Notes under the pieces: generated by a model | What the model was told of the DNA's origin: nothing | Databases searched by the model: none | The model's input: the letters and a program-made list of their open reading frames with translations, nothing else | Shown here: positions 36,752 through 45,327 of the stretch, in pieces | Position numbering within the stretch: position 1 is the first letter of the stretch | Layout: every line of letters starts with the position of its first letter | DNA from: Pseudonocardia asaccharolytica DSM 44247 = NBRC 16224 | Lineage (GTDB): Bacteria > Actinomycetota > Actinomycetes > Mycobacteriales > Pseudonocardiaceae | NCBI RefSeq assembly: GCF_000423625.1 | Contig: NZ_AUII01000003.1 | Span: forward strand, 186,001-250,000 | DNA: 64,000 bases | Reading direction: 5' to 3' | Position numbers and translations under genes: made by a program

Positions 36752-38473
36752 TCAGGCCCCGGTCAACCGCTCCCGCAGCTCGCGCTTGAGCACCTTCCCC
36801 GCCGCTGACACCGGAATATCGTCGACCAGCACCATCTGACGCAGCCGCTTGTAGGGCGTCACCCTCGCGTTGACGGTCTTCATCAGGGCTTGCACGCCCG
36901 CATCGTCGAGTCCCGGGGCCACGACGAACGCGACCGGCAGCTCCCCGACGTCCGGATCCCGGCGGCTCACCACCGCAGCGCCGACCACACCGTCCTGGGC
37001 GAACAGCAGTTCCTCCAGCTCGCGCGGGTAGACGTTGTACCCCTTGTAGATCAGCATGTCCTTCTTGCGGTCGACGATGCTGAGGTAGCCGTCCTCGTCG
37101 AGTGCCCCGATGTCACCGGTGTGCAGCCAGTCGCCGGCCAGCGCGACCGCGGTCTCCTCCGGCCGGTTGTGGTAGCCGATCATCACCTGCGGGCCGCGGA
37201 CGCACACCTCGCCCGGCTCGCCCGCGGGCAACTCGCGCCCGTCGTCGTCGAGGATGCACACCTGGGTGTCGTAGACCGGGAGCCCGACGGTGCCGGCCTT
37301 GCGCACCGCGGAGCGCGCCGCCGGACCGATCGTCACACCCATCGTCACCTCCGTCAGACCGTAGCCTTCGGTGATCACGACGTCGTCGCCGAACCGCCGC
37401 TGCAGGGCCTGGATCAGCTCCACGGGCAGAGGTGCGGCGCCCGAGCTGATGCCCCGCACCGACGACAGGTCACGCGACGCGAACTCGGGATGCCGGACCA
37501 GCGCCGCGAACAGCGGCGGCGCCCCGGACAGGCTCGTCACCCGGAACCGCTCCGCGTCGGCGAGGTACGCGCCCGGGTTGAAGCGGTCGTGCAGCACGGT
37601 CGTCGATCCGGTCAGCATCGGGAGGTTCAACGCGCCGATCGTGCCCATCGCGTGGAACCAGGGCGTCAGGTTGATCGCGATCCCGGTGCCCAGCCGCACC
37701 GGATACTCTGCGGCGGATCCGACCTGGTCGAGCCGCAACCCGCCCGCATCATCGAGCGCAGGCACCGAACCGCTGCCCCAGCAGGCGTACTGCAGGGTGT
37801 TCACCACGACGTTGCGATGCGGCAGCCGCACGCCCTTGGACCGGCCGGTGGTACCGCCGGTATAGGCCAGATGGGCGAGATCGCGACCGGCGTCGATCTC
37901 GGTATCGATCTCGAGGGCCGCGTCGAGCGCGGTTGCCCCGGCGTGGAACGCTTCGAAGTCCCGCGCATCCGGGAGGGCGCCGGTGTCCACCGCGTGCGTC
38001 GGGTCGAGCGCCTGCTGCCGGTCCGTGACCAGCAGCAGCCACACCGGCGTGCGGTCCCGCACGGCGACCAGCGCATCCGCGGGGCCAGGGCTCGCGGGCA
38101 GCACCCAGCTCACCGCCGCGACGGCGTTGGCGTCGCTCAGCTGCGCGGCAAGCTCGGCGGGCGGCAGCAGGGGACTGGCCGGGGTGAACGCGGCGCCGGC
38201 CAGCAGGGTCCCGAAATAGGCGACGGCATACTGCGGACAGTTGGGCAGGTGGATCGCGACGACGTCGCCGCGGCCGATCCCGGCCCCGCGAAGCGCCGCG
38301 GCGAACGCGCTCGCCCGCTCGTACAGTTCGGCGAAGCTCAGCTCGCGACCGTAGTAGTGCAGCGCCGTCCGCCCGCCGAACCGGCGCGCGGCGCCCGCGA
38401 GGGTCGCCCCCGCGGGGACGGCCGGATAGTCCAGCGTCAGCGCGGCACCGGTGTCCGCGGGCCGGGCCGTCAT
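36752..38473 (-). CDS. Acyl-CoA synthetase (AMP-forming ligase)
   Basis: This is a 573-residue adenylate-forming enzyme that activates a carboxylic acid to an acyl-CoA. The P-loop-like YTGGTTGRSKGVRLPHRN lies near residue 190, the adenine motif EGYGLTEVTMG near 370 and the hinge DRKKDMLIYKGYNVYPREL near 465. The catalytic lysine lies in SAAGKVLKRELRE at the end. The ATG overlaps the P450 stop (ATGA at 38470-38473), so ligase and P450 form an operon. A steroid, terpenoid or fatty acid substrate is plausible but not shown. Confidence 0.92.
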   Translation of the reverse strand: MTARPADTGAALTLDYPAVPAGATLAGAARRFGGRTALHYYGRELSFAELYERASAFAAALRGAGIGRGDVVAIHLPNCPQYAVAYFGTLLAGAAFTPASPLLPPAELAAQLSDANAVAAVSWVLPASPGPADALVAVRDRTPVWLLLVTDRQQALDPTHAVDTGALPDARDFEAFHAGATALDAALEIDTEIDAGRDLAHLAYTGGTTGRSKGVRLPHRNVVVNTLQYACWGSGSVPALDDAGGLRLDQVGSAAEYPVRLGTGIAINLTPWFHAMGTIGALNLPMLTGSTTVLHDRFNPGAYLADAERFRVTSLSGAPPLFAALVRHPEFASRDLSSVRGISSGAAPLPVELIQALQRRFGDDVVITEGYGLTEVTMGVTIGPAARSAVRKAGTVGLPVYDTQVCILDDDGRELPAGEPGEVCVRGPQVMIGYHNRPEETAVALAGDWLHTGDIGALDEDGYLSIVDRKKDMLIYKGYNVYPRELEELLFAQDGVVGAAVVSRRDPDVGELPVAFVVAPGLDDAGVQALMKTVNARVTPYKRLRQMVLVDDIPVSAAGKVLKRELRERLTGA

Positions 38474-39750
38474 CGGGTCCCTCCCGGGGTGAACGCGACC
38501 GGCAGATGCTTGATGCCGTTGATGAACATCGAACGCAGCCGGTGCGGCTGCCCCGTCGCGTGGATGTCGGGTATCCGGGTGAGCAGCTCGCGGAACATCA
38601 CCGACATCTCGCGGCGAGCCAGATGCGCACCCAGGCAGAAATGCGGCCCGGGCGCGCCGAAACCCACGTGCGGGTTGGGTGTGCGGCGGACATCGAACGC
38701 GTCGGGGTCGGTGAAGTGTGCGGGGTCGCGGTTGGCCGCCCAGTAGAACAGCGCGACCTTGTCGCCGGCCCGCAGCTGCTTGCCGCCCAGCACCGTGTAG
38801 GTCTCGCAGGTGCGCCGCATGAAGATCACCGGCGACGCCCAGCGGACGATCTCCTCGACCGCGGTCGGGGTGACGTCGTCGAGATCGGCCAGCCACACCG
38901 CGCGCTGGTCCGGATGTTCGGACAGCAGGTGCAGACCCCAGCTGATGGCGTTGCGGGTGGTCTCGTTGCCCGCGACCACGAGCAGGATGAAGAAGCTCGC
39001 GAGCTCGTCGGGGGTCAGCCGCTCGCCGTCGACCTCGGCGTTGACCAGGGCGGAGGTGACGTCGTCGGTCGGGTTCGCCATGCGGAACTCGCCGAGCTCG
39101 CGCATCAGCCCGGCCAGTTCGGCGCCGGCCTGCAGCAGGGCGGCCGCGATGTTCTCGGCGTCGGGCACGAATTCGGGGTCACCGGCGCCGAGGACGACGT
39201 TGGTGCGGTCGAAGACGAACCGGTACTGGCTCTCCGGAATCCCCATCATGTCGCAGACGATCTTGAGTGGCAGCCGGGCCGCGATCTCCGTGACCGCGTC
39301 GCACTTGCCGTCGTCGATCACATCGTCGACGATCTGGCGGGCGGTCAGCTCGACATCCTCGGTGAGCTGGCCCAGCCGGCGCGGGGTGAACCCGCGGGAG
39401 ACGATGCGCCGGAGCCGGGCGTGCCGGGGATCGTCCATGCCGATCATCGATCCGAAGAACTCGCGGAACTCGCCGGGCATGTCGGCGATCGATGTCGAGC
39501 CTCGGCCCGAGCGGAAGACCTGCGCGTTCCGGCTGGCCTCGAGGACGTCGTCGAGCCGGGTCAGCGCGTGGAAGCCGGGCCCCGGCGCGACATAGGAGAA
39601 CTGCGGCTCCGGGTAGAAGGGGATCGGGTCGCGCTCGCGCAGCGCCGCGAAGGCGGCGGCGCGTTCCGCGATCGGAGCGCTCCAGAAGCCGTCGATATCG
39701 GACAGGTCGGCCCGATCCGGGCCCACAGTTGTTACCTCAGCCGGCGCCAT
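38470..39750 (-). CDS. Cytochrome P450
   Basis: This is a 426-residue class I P450. The I-helix oxygen motif VVAGNETTRN, the ExxR motif in EEIVRWASP and the heme ligand in FGAPGPHFCLGAHLARREM are all present. The pattern is closest to the CYP125/CYP124-like group that hydroxylates steroid or isoprenoid side chains; that is an inference. GGAGG lies six bases before the ATG. It is first in the operon with the acyl-CoA ligase. No ferredoxin or reductase gene is adjacent. Confidence 0.92.
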   Translation of the reverse strand: MAPAEVTTVGPDRADLSDIDGFWSAPIAERAAAFAALRERDPIPFYPEPQFSYVAPGPGFHALTRLDDVLEASRNAQVFRSGRGSTSIADMPGEFREFFGSMIGMDDPRHARLRRIVSRGFTPRRLGQLTEDVELTARQIVDDVIDDGKCDAVTEIAARLPLKIVCDMMGIPESQYRFVFDRTNVVLGAGDPEFVPDAENIAAALLQAGAELAGLMRELGEFRMANPTDDVTSALVNAEVDGERLTPDELASFFILLVVAGNETTRNAISWGLHLLSEHPDQRAVWLADLDDVTPTAVEEIVRWASPVIFMRRTCETYTVLGGKQLRAGDKVALFYWAANRDPAHFTDPDAFDVRRTPNPHVGFGAPGPHFCLGAHLARREMSVMFRELLTRIPDIHATGQPHRLRSMFINGIKHLPVAFTPGGTR

Positions 39751-39787
39751 TGCCGTACCTCCGCCGTCGATCTGACCGGTCAGGGCG

Positions 39788-39823
39788 AGCATAGTTACCG
39801 TTCGGTAGGTTGTGATCAACCTA
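39788..39823 (-). promoter_or_regulatory. P450 operon promoter with two overlapping palindromes
   Basis: On the minus strand a TATGCT -10 (39793-39788) stands about 40 bases before the P450 start. Directly upstream are TACCGTTCGGTA (39796-39807, 5-2-5 palindrome) and TAGGTTGTGATCAACCTA (39806-39823, 7-4-7 palindrome), which share two bases. Such placement between the -10 and -35 regions is typical of TetR-type repressor operators. The regulator is not identified. Confidence 0.65.
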
Positions 39824-39877
39824 ACGACTGGTGTCCGTCGGATCGTTCGGATGCACTCGGATGGAGCAGGCAGACGC

Positions 39878-42877
39878 TCAGCCGGCGCCGAGAAGCAGCC
39901 CACGTGCGTAGGCGATCGAGACCGCCTCGGTGCGGCTGCCCGCGCCGAGCTTGGCCATCACCCGTGACAGGTGGACGCTCACGGTCTTCTCGCTGATGAA
40001 CAGCTCCGCGCCGACCTGCTTGTTCGTGCGCCCTCCGGCGACCAGCGCGAGCACCGACCGTTCCCGCGGCGTGAGCGGATCGGGGCCCTTCGCGGCCGGG
40101 CGGCGGATCGGCTCCTCGCGGGCGAGGCCGAGCCCGGCGCGCCCGGCCAGCGCCCGCACAGTGGCGGCCAGCGGTGCCGCACCGAGGGACTCCGCGGTCG
40201 CCAGAGCCTGGTTCAGCTCCGCTGCGGCCTCGGCGCGGGCGGCGGGGGTCGTCGTCTCGGTACACCCGGCGAGCAGGGCCTCGGCGCGACGCCACCGCGC
40301 CATCGCCTGCCGATAGCCGTCCTCGTACCCGTAGCCCTCGACGACCTGCGCCCATGCCTGCGGATCCGAGCAGCCCCGCGCCCGGGAGAGCTCGGCATCG
40401 ATGCGGCGCAGCCAGGCCCGGCTCTCGACACCCAGGGTGACGCCACGCGGCCGGCCCTTCGCAGCGGTGTCGTGCCCGTCCGCGGCCAGCGCCTCCGCGG
40501 CGGCGACCGCCTTTGCGGAGCCACCAGCCGCGAGCTCGGCCTGCGCCGCCACGCCGAGCGCGCAGAGCATGATCCCGGCCAGGTGGTGCCGATCCCACGC
40601 GCGCACCCCGCGGAGCGCCTCGTCGACGCGCTCCGCCGCCAGCTCCGGCTGCCCCTGCCACAGCGCCGACTCCGCCCCGGCCTGCCCGATGAGCAGGATC
40701 ATCTGATCGTCGGTCGGCCCGGTGGCGACGAGCTGGGCGCGGCGGTGTTCGGCGGCCGCGAGGCGACCCCGGCCCACTGTGGTGAGCAGCTCGGCGGCGG
40801 CGACCCGCCCCGCGACCGTCGCCGATACCGCCGCCCGGCCGAGCTCCGCGGCGGCCTCGGCGTCGTCCCAGGCGCCGCGCATGAACGCCGTGAGCACGTG
40901 CGCGACGCGTAGCTCAAGGCCGTACCCGCTCCACGTCGTCCCGGTGGCGACGGCTCGCGTCTCGCCCGCGACGAACTCGGCCGCGGCCTCGGCCAGCCGT
41001 CCGGCGTCGAGCAGCGAGATACCCGTGTTGAAGAACGACCGCAGCTCGACACCGAGATTGCCCGACGCGTGCGCGAGCTGCTTCGCCTCGGCGAGCCGGG
41101 CTCTGGCCTGCTCGCCGCGGCCGAGGTTCTCCGCACACAGCGCGAGCGTGACCAGTGCGTCGGCCTCGGCGCCGAGCGCATCGTGGTGGTGGTCGGCACC
41201 CGGGGCGGACCCGCGGGCCGATCCGAGCGAGCGGGCCGTGCGGAGGGCGAGCTGGGCACCGCGGCCTGCCTCGGCGACGTCGTCGAGGCAGAGCATCACC
41301 CGGGCCGCGACCGCTCGGGCCCACGCCAGCTCGGAGGACTCCGGGGCGTCCTCGAGCACGGTCATGGCCTGCTGGACCACCGGCAGGGCCGCCTCGGCGC
41401 GGCCGAGCTCGAGCAGCTGGATCGCATAGCGGATTCGCAGATCGGCAGCGAGGCACGGATCATCGCGCTGGTCGGCCAGCTCCAGCGCGCGGCGGGCGAG
41501 CGCCATCCCACGATCGGGATCACCCGTGGCGCTGGCCGCCCAGGCCGCCCACCGGGTGACGATGGCCTCGGGGACACCGGTGAGCCGCTCCGCGTCGGGC
41601 ACCGCGGGCCACAGGTCGAGTGCTCGTTCGGCATGCAGCAGCACCTCGCCCGGCCCGCCGCGCTGGTCGGCCTCGTCGACGGCGCGGATCGACGCAGACA
41701 GCGCCAGCGGCAGGTCGTGCGCGGCGAGCGCGTGGTGAGCGAGCTCGGCGACGCTGCCCGGCGCGTTGCCGGCCTCGGCCAGCAGCGCGGCGTAGGCCCC
41801 GTGCAGCCTGCTGCGCTCGCCCGGCAGCAGATCCTGGTAGACGGCCTCGTGCAGCAGCGCATGTCGGAAGAGGTAGGCGTCGTCGGCGCCGGGCGAGTCG
41901 GGAACGAGCACGTGGTGGGCCACCGCGTCGCGCAGCGCCTGTTCGAGCTCGTCGGTGCCGAGCCCGGACACCGCGGCCAGCCGATCGTGCCGCACCCGGC
42001 GCCCGGCGACCGCGGCGAGCCGCAGTACCCGCTGCGCCGTCGCGGGTAGCCGTTCGAGTCTGGCCAGCAGTACTTCGGCGAGACCGTCGGGCACGGCCTC
42101 GCCGGACGCCGAGACCAACTCCTCGGCGAAGAACGCGTTGCCCTCGCTGCGCCGTGCGATGCGGTGCAGGGCTCGCTCGTCGAGACTGCCGTCGGCCAGG
42201 CTCCGCACGAGGGCGAGCGCGTCGCCGCGCCCCAGCGGCGTCAGGTCGAGCCGTTCGACGGCCGGCAGCCGCACCAGCTCGGCGAGCAGCGGCCGCAGCG
42301 GGTGCCTGCTGTGCAGATCGTCGTCCCGGTAGCTGGCGAGCACGACCAGCCGCTGCCCACCGAGCCGCGACACCAGGAAGACCAGCAGGTCGCGACTGGA
42401 TCGGTCGGCCCAGTGCAGGTCCTCCAGCACCAGCAGGACGGGGGCCTTGGCCGACAGCTCGGCGAGCCCGGACAGCGCCGCGTCGAACATTCGGAGCTGG
42501 CCGAGATCGCGATCGTCCGCCGACAGCTCCGCCCGGGGCCGCCCACCGGGCAGCAGCCTGCGCAGCTCGGGATGCGCGGCGACCACCTCGGGCCGGTCCG
42601 CGGCGAGCCGTCCGAGCGCTTCGGTGAACGGGAGGTACGGCAGCGCGGACTCGCCGGTATCGAGGCAGCGACCGGTGAGCACGACGAATCCTGCGGCGCC
42701 GGCCCGCTCGGCAGCCTCGGTGATCAGCCGGGTCTTGCCGACGCCCGCCTCGCCCGACAGCAGCACGGCGCAGGCCGAACCAGCCGCCGCCCGGTCGAGC
42801 GCGGCGGACAGCACGCGGACCTCGCTGCGGCGGCCGACCAACGGTATTCCGAAACCCAGCCGCGCCACGTCGGTCAT
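39878..42877 (-). CDS. Large ATP-binding LuxR family (LAL) regulator
   Basis: This is a 999-residue transcription factor. An N-terminal AAA-type ATPase domain has the Walker A LLSGEAGVGKTRL near residue 40 and a Walker B-like VLLVLEDLHWADR near 145. A long TPR-like helical middle, rich in alanine, follows. The C-terminal LuxR helix-turn-helix is LTPRERSVLALVAGGRTNKQ with ISEKTVSVHLSRVMAKLG. The ATG at 42877 gives the usual family start (a GRRSEVRVL block). It may regulate the neighbouring P450/ligase operon, but its target is unproven. Confidence 0.9.
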   Translation of the reverse strand: MTDVARLGFGIPLVGRRSEVRVLSAALDRAAAGSACAVLLSGEAGVGKTRLITEAAERAGAAGFVVLTGRCLDTGESALPYLPFTEALGRLAADRPEVVAAHPELRRLLPGGRPRAELSADDRDLGQLRMFDAALSGLAELSAKAPVLLVLEDLHWADRSSRDLLVFLVSRLGGQRLVVLASYRDDDLHSRHPLRPLLAELVRLPAVERLDLTPLGRGDALALVRSLADGSLDERALHRIARRSEGNAFFAEELVSASGEAVPDGLAEVLLARLERLPATAQRVLRLAAVAGRRVRHDRLAAVSGLGTDELEQALRDAVAHHVLVPDSPGADDAYLFRHALLHEAVYQDLLPGERSRLHGAYAALLAEAGNAPGSVAELAHHALAAHDLPLALSASIRAVDEADQRGGPGEVLLHAERALDLWPAVPDAERLTGVPEAIVTRWAAWAASATGDPDRGMALARRALELADQRDDPCLAADLRIRYAIQLLELGRAEAALPVVQQAMTVLEDAPESSELAWARAVAARVMLCLDDVAEAGRGAQLALRTARSLGSARGSAPGADHHHDALGAEADALVTLALCAENLGRGEQARARLAEAKQLAHASGNLGVELRSFFNTGISLLDAGRLAEAAAEFVAGETRAVATGTTWSGYGLELRVAHVLTAFMRGAWDDAEAAAELGRAAVSATVAGRVAAAELLTTVGRGRLAAAEHRRAQLVATGPTDDQMILLIGQAGAESALWQGQPELAAERVDEALRGVRAWDRHHLAGIMLCALGVAAQAELAAGGSAKAVAAAEALAADGHDTAAKGRPRGVTLGVESRAWLRRIDAELSRARGCSDPQAWAQVVEGYGYEDGYRQAMARWRRAEALLAGCTETTTPAARAEAAAELNQALATAESLGAAPLAATVRALAGRAGLGLAREEPIRRPAAKGPDPLTPRERSVLALVAGGRTNKQVGAELFISEKTVSVHLSRVMAKLGAGSRTEAVSIAYARGLLLGAG

Positions 42878-43074
42878 GCTCGCACGGCACTCCGACAATC
42901 CGCGTCGTTTCGCGCCGCTGCTTGCGGACTCGCTGCTTCCGGGCCCGCTGTCTTCGCGCTCGCGGCGGGAGGTCGCGGGTCCGCTCGTCGATCGGTGCGC
43001 CGCCGGTCGGCCCGGGCGATCCGGACCAGCCGGAAGTGCTCGGCCTCGGCCAGCAACCGGTCGCGGCGGGCCAT
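42874..43074 (-). CDS. Possible small ORF coupled to the LAL regulator
   Basis: A 66-codon frame from ATG 43074 begins MARRDRLLAEAEHFRLVRIA, an amphipathic helix, then becomes Arg/Ala/Pro-rich. Its TGA overlaps the LAL start (ATGA). In-frame upstream starts (GTG at 43083, further GTG codons) would lengthen it. The helix looks like the start of a real small basic protein, but the tail is low complexity, so the call is uncertain. Confidence 0.4.
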   Translation of the reverse strand: MARRDRLLAEAEHFRLVRIARADRRRTDRRADPRPPAASAKTAGPEAASPQAAARNDADCRSAVRA

Positions 43075-43329
43075 GGCCTCCACGTCGAGGGGGTACTGGG
43101 CGATCACGGCCACGACGCTCGTGCTGAGGCATCGGTATCGGCATCGGGCGATCGCGTCGTCCTCGCGGTCGCCGGGGGCTTGCACCCCCTTACCAGCCCC
43201 GACGCGGCGTAAGGGCTGCCGGCCGTGCGCATATCGGGCCGGAGCCATCCATGGTCAACCGCGCGGGGCGGCCGGAACTGCGCGAGGATATCCGAGGTAC
43301 CGCCGAGTTCGGAGAGGAGCACGGGAGCG

Positions 43330-43578
43330 ATGCCCAGTCCCGCCCGGAAGCCGATGCGCCCCCCGCGGCGCAAGGTCAACCCGCTGCACGCCAAACGGAT
43401 CGAGACGGTCGACTGGAAGGACGTCGCGCTGTTGCGCACGTTCATCTCCGACCGCGGCAAGATCCGGTCCCGGCGCGTCACCGGGCTGACGCCCCAGCAA
43501 CAGCGCGAGGTTGCCATCGCCATCAAGAACGCCCGGGAGATGGCGCTGATCCCGTACCCGAGGTCCGGACGGACCTGA
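43330..43578 (+). CDS. rpsR: 30S ribosomal protein S18, cysteine-free form
   Basis: This is ribosomal protein bS18, 82 residues. The core [20 protein letters not shown] and [12 protein letters not shown] are diagnostic. It contains no cysteine: the CxxC of the zinc-binding form is replaced by NPLHAKR, so this is the C-minus paralogue that actinobacteria usually express under zinc limitation. The ATG at 43330 has GGAG five bases upstream. A second, zinc-binding copy should exist next to rpsF/ssb/rplI. No clear Zur box is recognised just upstream. Confidence 0.92.
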   Translation: MPSPARKPMRPPRRKVNPLHAKRIETVDWKDVALLRTFISDRGKIRSRRVTGLTPQQQREVAIAIKNAREMALIPYPRSGRT

Positions 43579-43718
43579 GCGGTCCCGGGAAGCGTGGCTC
43601 GGCTCCGGCCGACCCCCGGGTTCCGCCTGCCAGGGAGGGGTTGTGTAACATCATGCAGGCCCGCCGGGAAGCCGCTTCTGCCACGAAGTCGCAGCGCGAC
43701 TGCCCGAAGGGTGGTGCC

Positions 43719-43791
43719 GCCCCTTTAGCTCAGTCGGCAGAGCGTCTCCATGGTAAGGAGAAGGTCTACGGTTCGATTCCGTAAAGGGGCT
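43719..43791 (+). tRNA. tRNA-Thr (GGT)
   Basis: The acceptor stem GCCCCTT/AAGGGGC is perfect, the anticodon loop is ATGGTAA (GGT), and the T-stem is TACGG/CCGTA. CCA is not encoded. A TAACAT -10-like element lies at 43646-43651. Confidence 0.95.
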
Positions 43792-43819
43792 CGGGCGAGG
43801 TGTGTGACCGGCCTCGCGA

Positions 43820-43892
43820 GGCGGTGTAGCTCAGTCGGTAGAGCAAGCGGCTCATAATCGCTGTGTCGCCGGTTCAAGTCCGGCCACCGCTA
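43820..43892 (+). tRNA. tRNA-Met (CAT)
   Basis: The acceptor stem GGCGGTG/CACCGCT is closed by a terminal G-U pair; the anticodon loop CTCATAA gives CAT. The terminal pair and D-arm fit elongator rather than initiator tRNA-Met. CCA (43893-43895) is encoded. It lies 28 bases after tRNA-Thr and 40 bases before rpmG, so all three are probably co-transcribed. Confidence 0.94.
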
Positions 43893-43935
43893 CCAGACTG
43901 ACGAGAATCCGAAGGTAAAGCAGGAGGCACCCGCG

Positions 43936-44103
43936 ATGGCCAAGGCCACCGACGTACGGCCGAAGATCACGCTGGCGTGCGAGCAGTGCAAGCACCGGAA
44001 CTACATCACCAAGAAGAACCGGCGCAACGACCCCGACCGCCTCACCATCAAGAAGTTCTGCCCGAACTGCGGCACCCACCGGGAACACCGCGAAACGCGC
44101 TGA
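43936..44103 (+). CDS. rpmG: 50S ribosomal protein L33, zinc-ribbon form
   Basis: This is a 55-residue protein. It starts [19 protein letters not shown] and ends with a second pair [11 protein letters not shown], making the four-cysteine zinc ribbon of the C-plus L33. AGGAGG is nine bases before the ATG. It stands at the head of the rpmG-hadA-hadB cluster known from mycobacteria and relatives. Confidence 0.96.
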   Translation: MAKATDVRPKITLACEQCKHRNYITKKNRRNDPDRLTIKKFCPNCGTHREHRETR

Positions 44104-44104
44104 G

Positions 44105-44548
44105 GTGCCCGACCCGTCCTACGTCGGCCGCAGCCTGTCTCCGGCCGAGCCGTACCAGGTGAGCAGGGAGAAGATCCGCGAGTTCGCCTCGGCCATCGGG
44201 GAGGATTCGCGGATCTGCCATGAGCTCGACGCCGCACGCGCCGCCGGTCATCCCGACCTCGTCGCGCCCCCCACGTTCGCGGTGACATTCACGATGCCGC
44301 TCATCGAGACGTTCCTCCGCGACCCGGATTTCGGCTGGGACTACAGCCGGATGGTGCACGGTGACCAGTCGATCACGCTGCACCGCCCGATCCGCGGCGG
44401 CGATGAGCTGGTCACGACGATCCACGTCGAGAACCTCACGACCCGCGCGGGCAGCCACATGCTGACGTTGCGGTGCGAGGTCGCCGATGTCGTGGGCGAA
44501 CCGGTCGCCACCACCAAGGCCCTGCTCGTCACCCAGGCGACATCGTGA
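44105..44548 (+). CDS. hadA: (3R)-hydroxyacyl-ACP dehydratase subunit, HadA-like
   Basis: This is a 147-residue hot-dog protein of the MaoC-like N-terminal dehydratase type. SREKIREFASAIGEDSRICH and the later VHGDQSITLHRPIRGGDEL identify it. HadA is the structural partner of HadB in the fatty-acid (in mycobacteria, mycolic-acid) elongation dehydratase. Its GTG begins one base after the L33 stop, and its TGA overlaps the hadB GTG. The rpmG-hadA-hadB order supports the assignment; whether this organism makes mycolates cannot be judged here. Confidence 0.88.
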   Translation: MPDPSYVGRSLSPAEPYQVSREKIREFASAIGEDSRICHELDAARAAGHPDLVAPPTFAVTFTMPLIETFLRDPDFGWDYSRMVHGDQSITLHRPIRGGDELVTTIHVENLTTRAGSHMLTLRCEVADVVGEPVATTKALLVTQATS

Positions 44549-44994
44549 ACGCGTCCATGCCCGCCTGGTCCGCGATCGCCAAGGGCGACGAGCTCCCACC
44601 GCTGGAGCTACGCCTCACCCGTGCCGATCTGGTCCGGTATGCCGGCGCCTCCGGCGACTTCAACCCGATCCACTGGAGTGACCGCACCGCGGCCGCCGTC
44701 GGGCTGCCCGGGGTGATCGCGCACGGAATGCTGACGATGGCGCTCGCCGGGCGCCTGGTGACGCGCTGGGTCGGGGACCCGGCGGCGGTGCGCAGCTACG
44801 CGGTGCGCTTCACCCGCCCCGTGGTCGTTCCCGACGACGATGCGGGCGCCCTGCTCGAGCTCAGCGGCAAGGTCGGCGACGTCCGCGAGGCGGAACCGGA
44901 CAGCTGCCGGGTCGCCACGATCGACATCACCGCCCGGTTCGCCGGCAAGACCGTGCTCGGGCGCGCCGCGGCGGAGGTCGTCCTCCCGGAGTGA
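44545..44994 (+). CDS. hadB: (3R)-hydroxyacyl-ACP dehydratase subunit, HadB-like (MaoC)
   Basis: This is a 149-residue catalytic hot-dog subunit. The MaoC active-site motif YAGASGDFNPIHWSD carries the catalytic Asp and His; GVIAHGMLTMALAGRL follows. The GTG at 44545 overlaps the hadA stop; an in-frame ATG lies 12 bases further. The end VLGRAAAEVVLP is typical. No hadC is present, so the complex is probably the AB dimer only. Confidence 0.9.
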   Translation: MNASMPAWSAIAKGDELPPLELRLTRADLVRYAGASGDFNPIHWSDRTAAAVGLPGVIAHGMLTMALAGRLVTRWVGDPAAVRSYAVRFTRPVVVPDDDAGALLELSGKVGDVREAEPDSCRVATIDITARFAGKTVLGRAAAEVVLPE

Positions 44995-45068
44995 GCCTCG
45001 AGTTGCCCTGATCGCCCGCCGGGCCGATGCTGCCGAGGTCAACCCCATCCCGGCGGAGGGAGCACGAC

Positions 45069-45278
45069 GTGAAGTTCGGCAAGCTCGTGGACAAGGCCTG
45101 GGAGGACAAGACGGCGGCGGAGATCCTCAAGGCGCCCCCGTCGGCCATGGAAGGCCTCAGCGAAAAGCACGACGAGCAACTGAAGGCCCTCGGCATCAAG
45201 ACGATCGGTGACCTGGCGAACTGGACGTACGCCAAGCGGGCGGCCGCGCTGGCGATGCTCGCCGACACCGACAAGTGA
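45069..45278 (+). CDS. Small hypothetical protein with helix-hairpin-helix-like segment
   Basis: This is a 69-residue protein. GGAGGGAGC lies before the GTG at 45069. The N-terminal KFGKLVDKAWEDKTAAEILK is helical and acidic/basic balanced; the middle EQLKALGIKTIGDLANWTY resembles a helix-hairpin-helix of the kind found in nucleic-acid-binding or protein-scaffold domains. It does not look secreted. Its place between hadB and the convergent aminotransferase gives no function. Confidence 0.78.
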   Translation: MKFGKLVDKAWEDKTAAEILKAPPSAMEGLSEKHDEQLKALGIKTIGDLANWTYAKRAAALAMLADTDK

Positions 45279-45327
45279 ACGCCGGGCGGGGCGCGCTGCG
45301 TCCGCGCCCCGCCCGGGTGTCTCGTGA

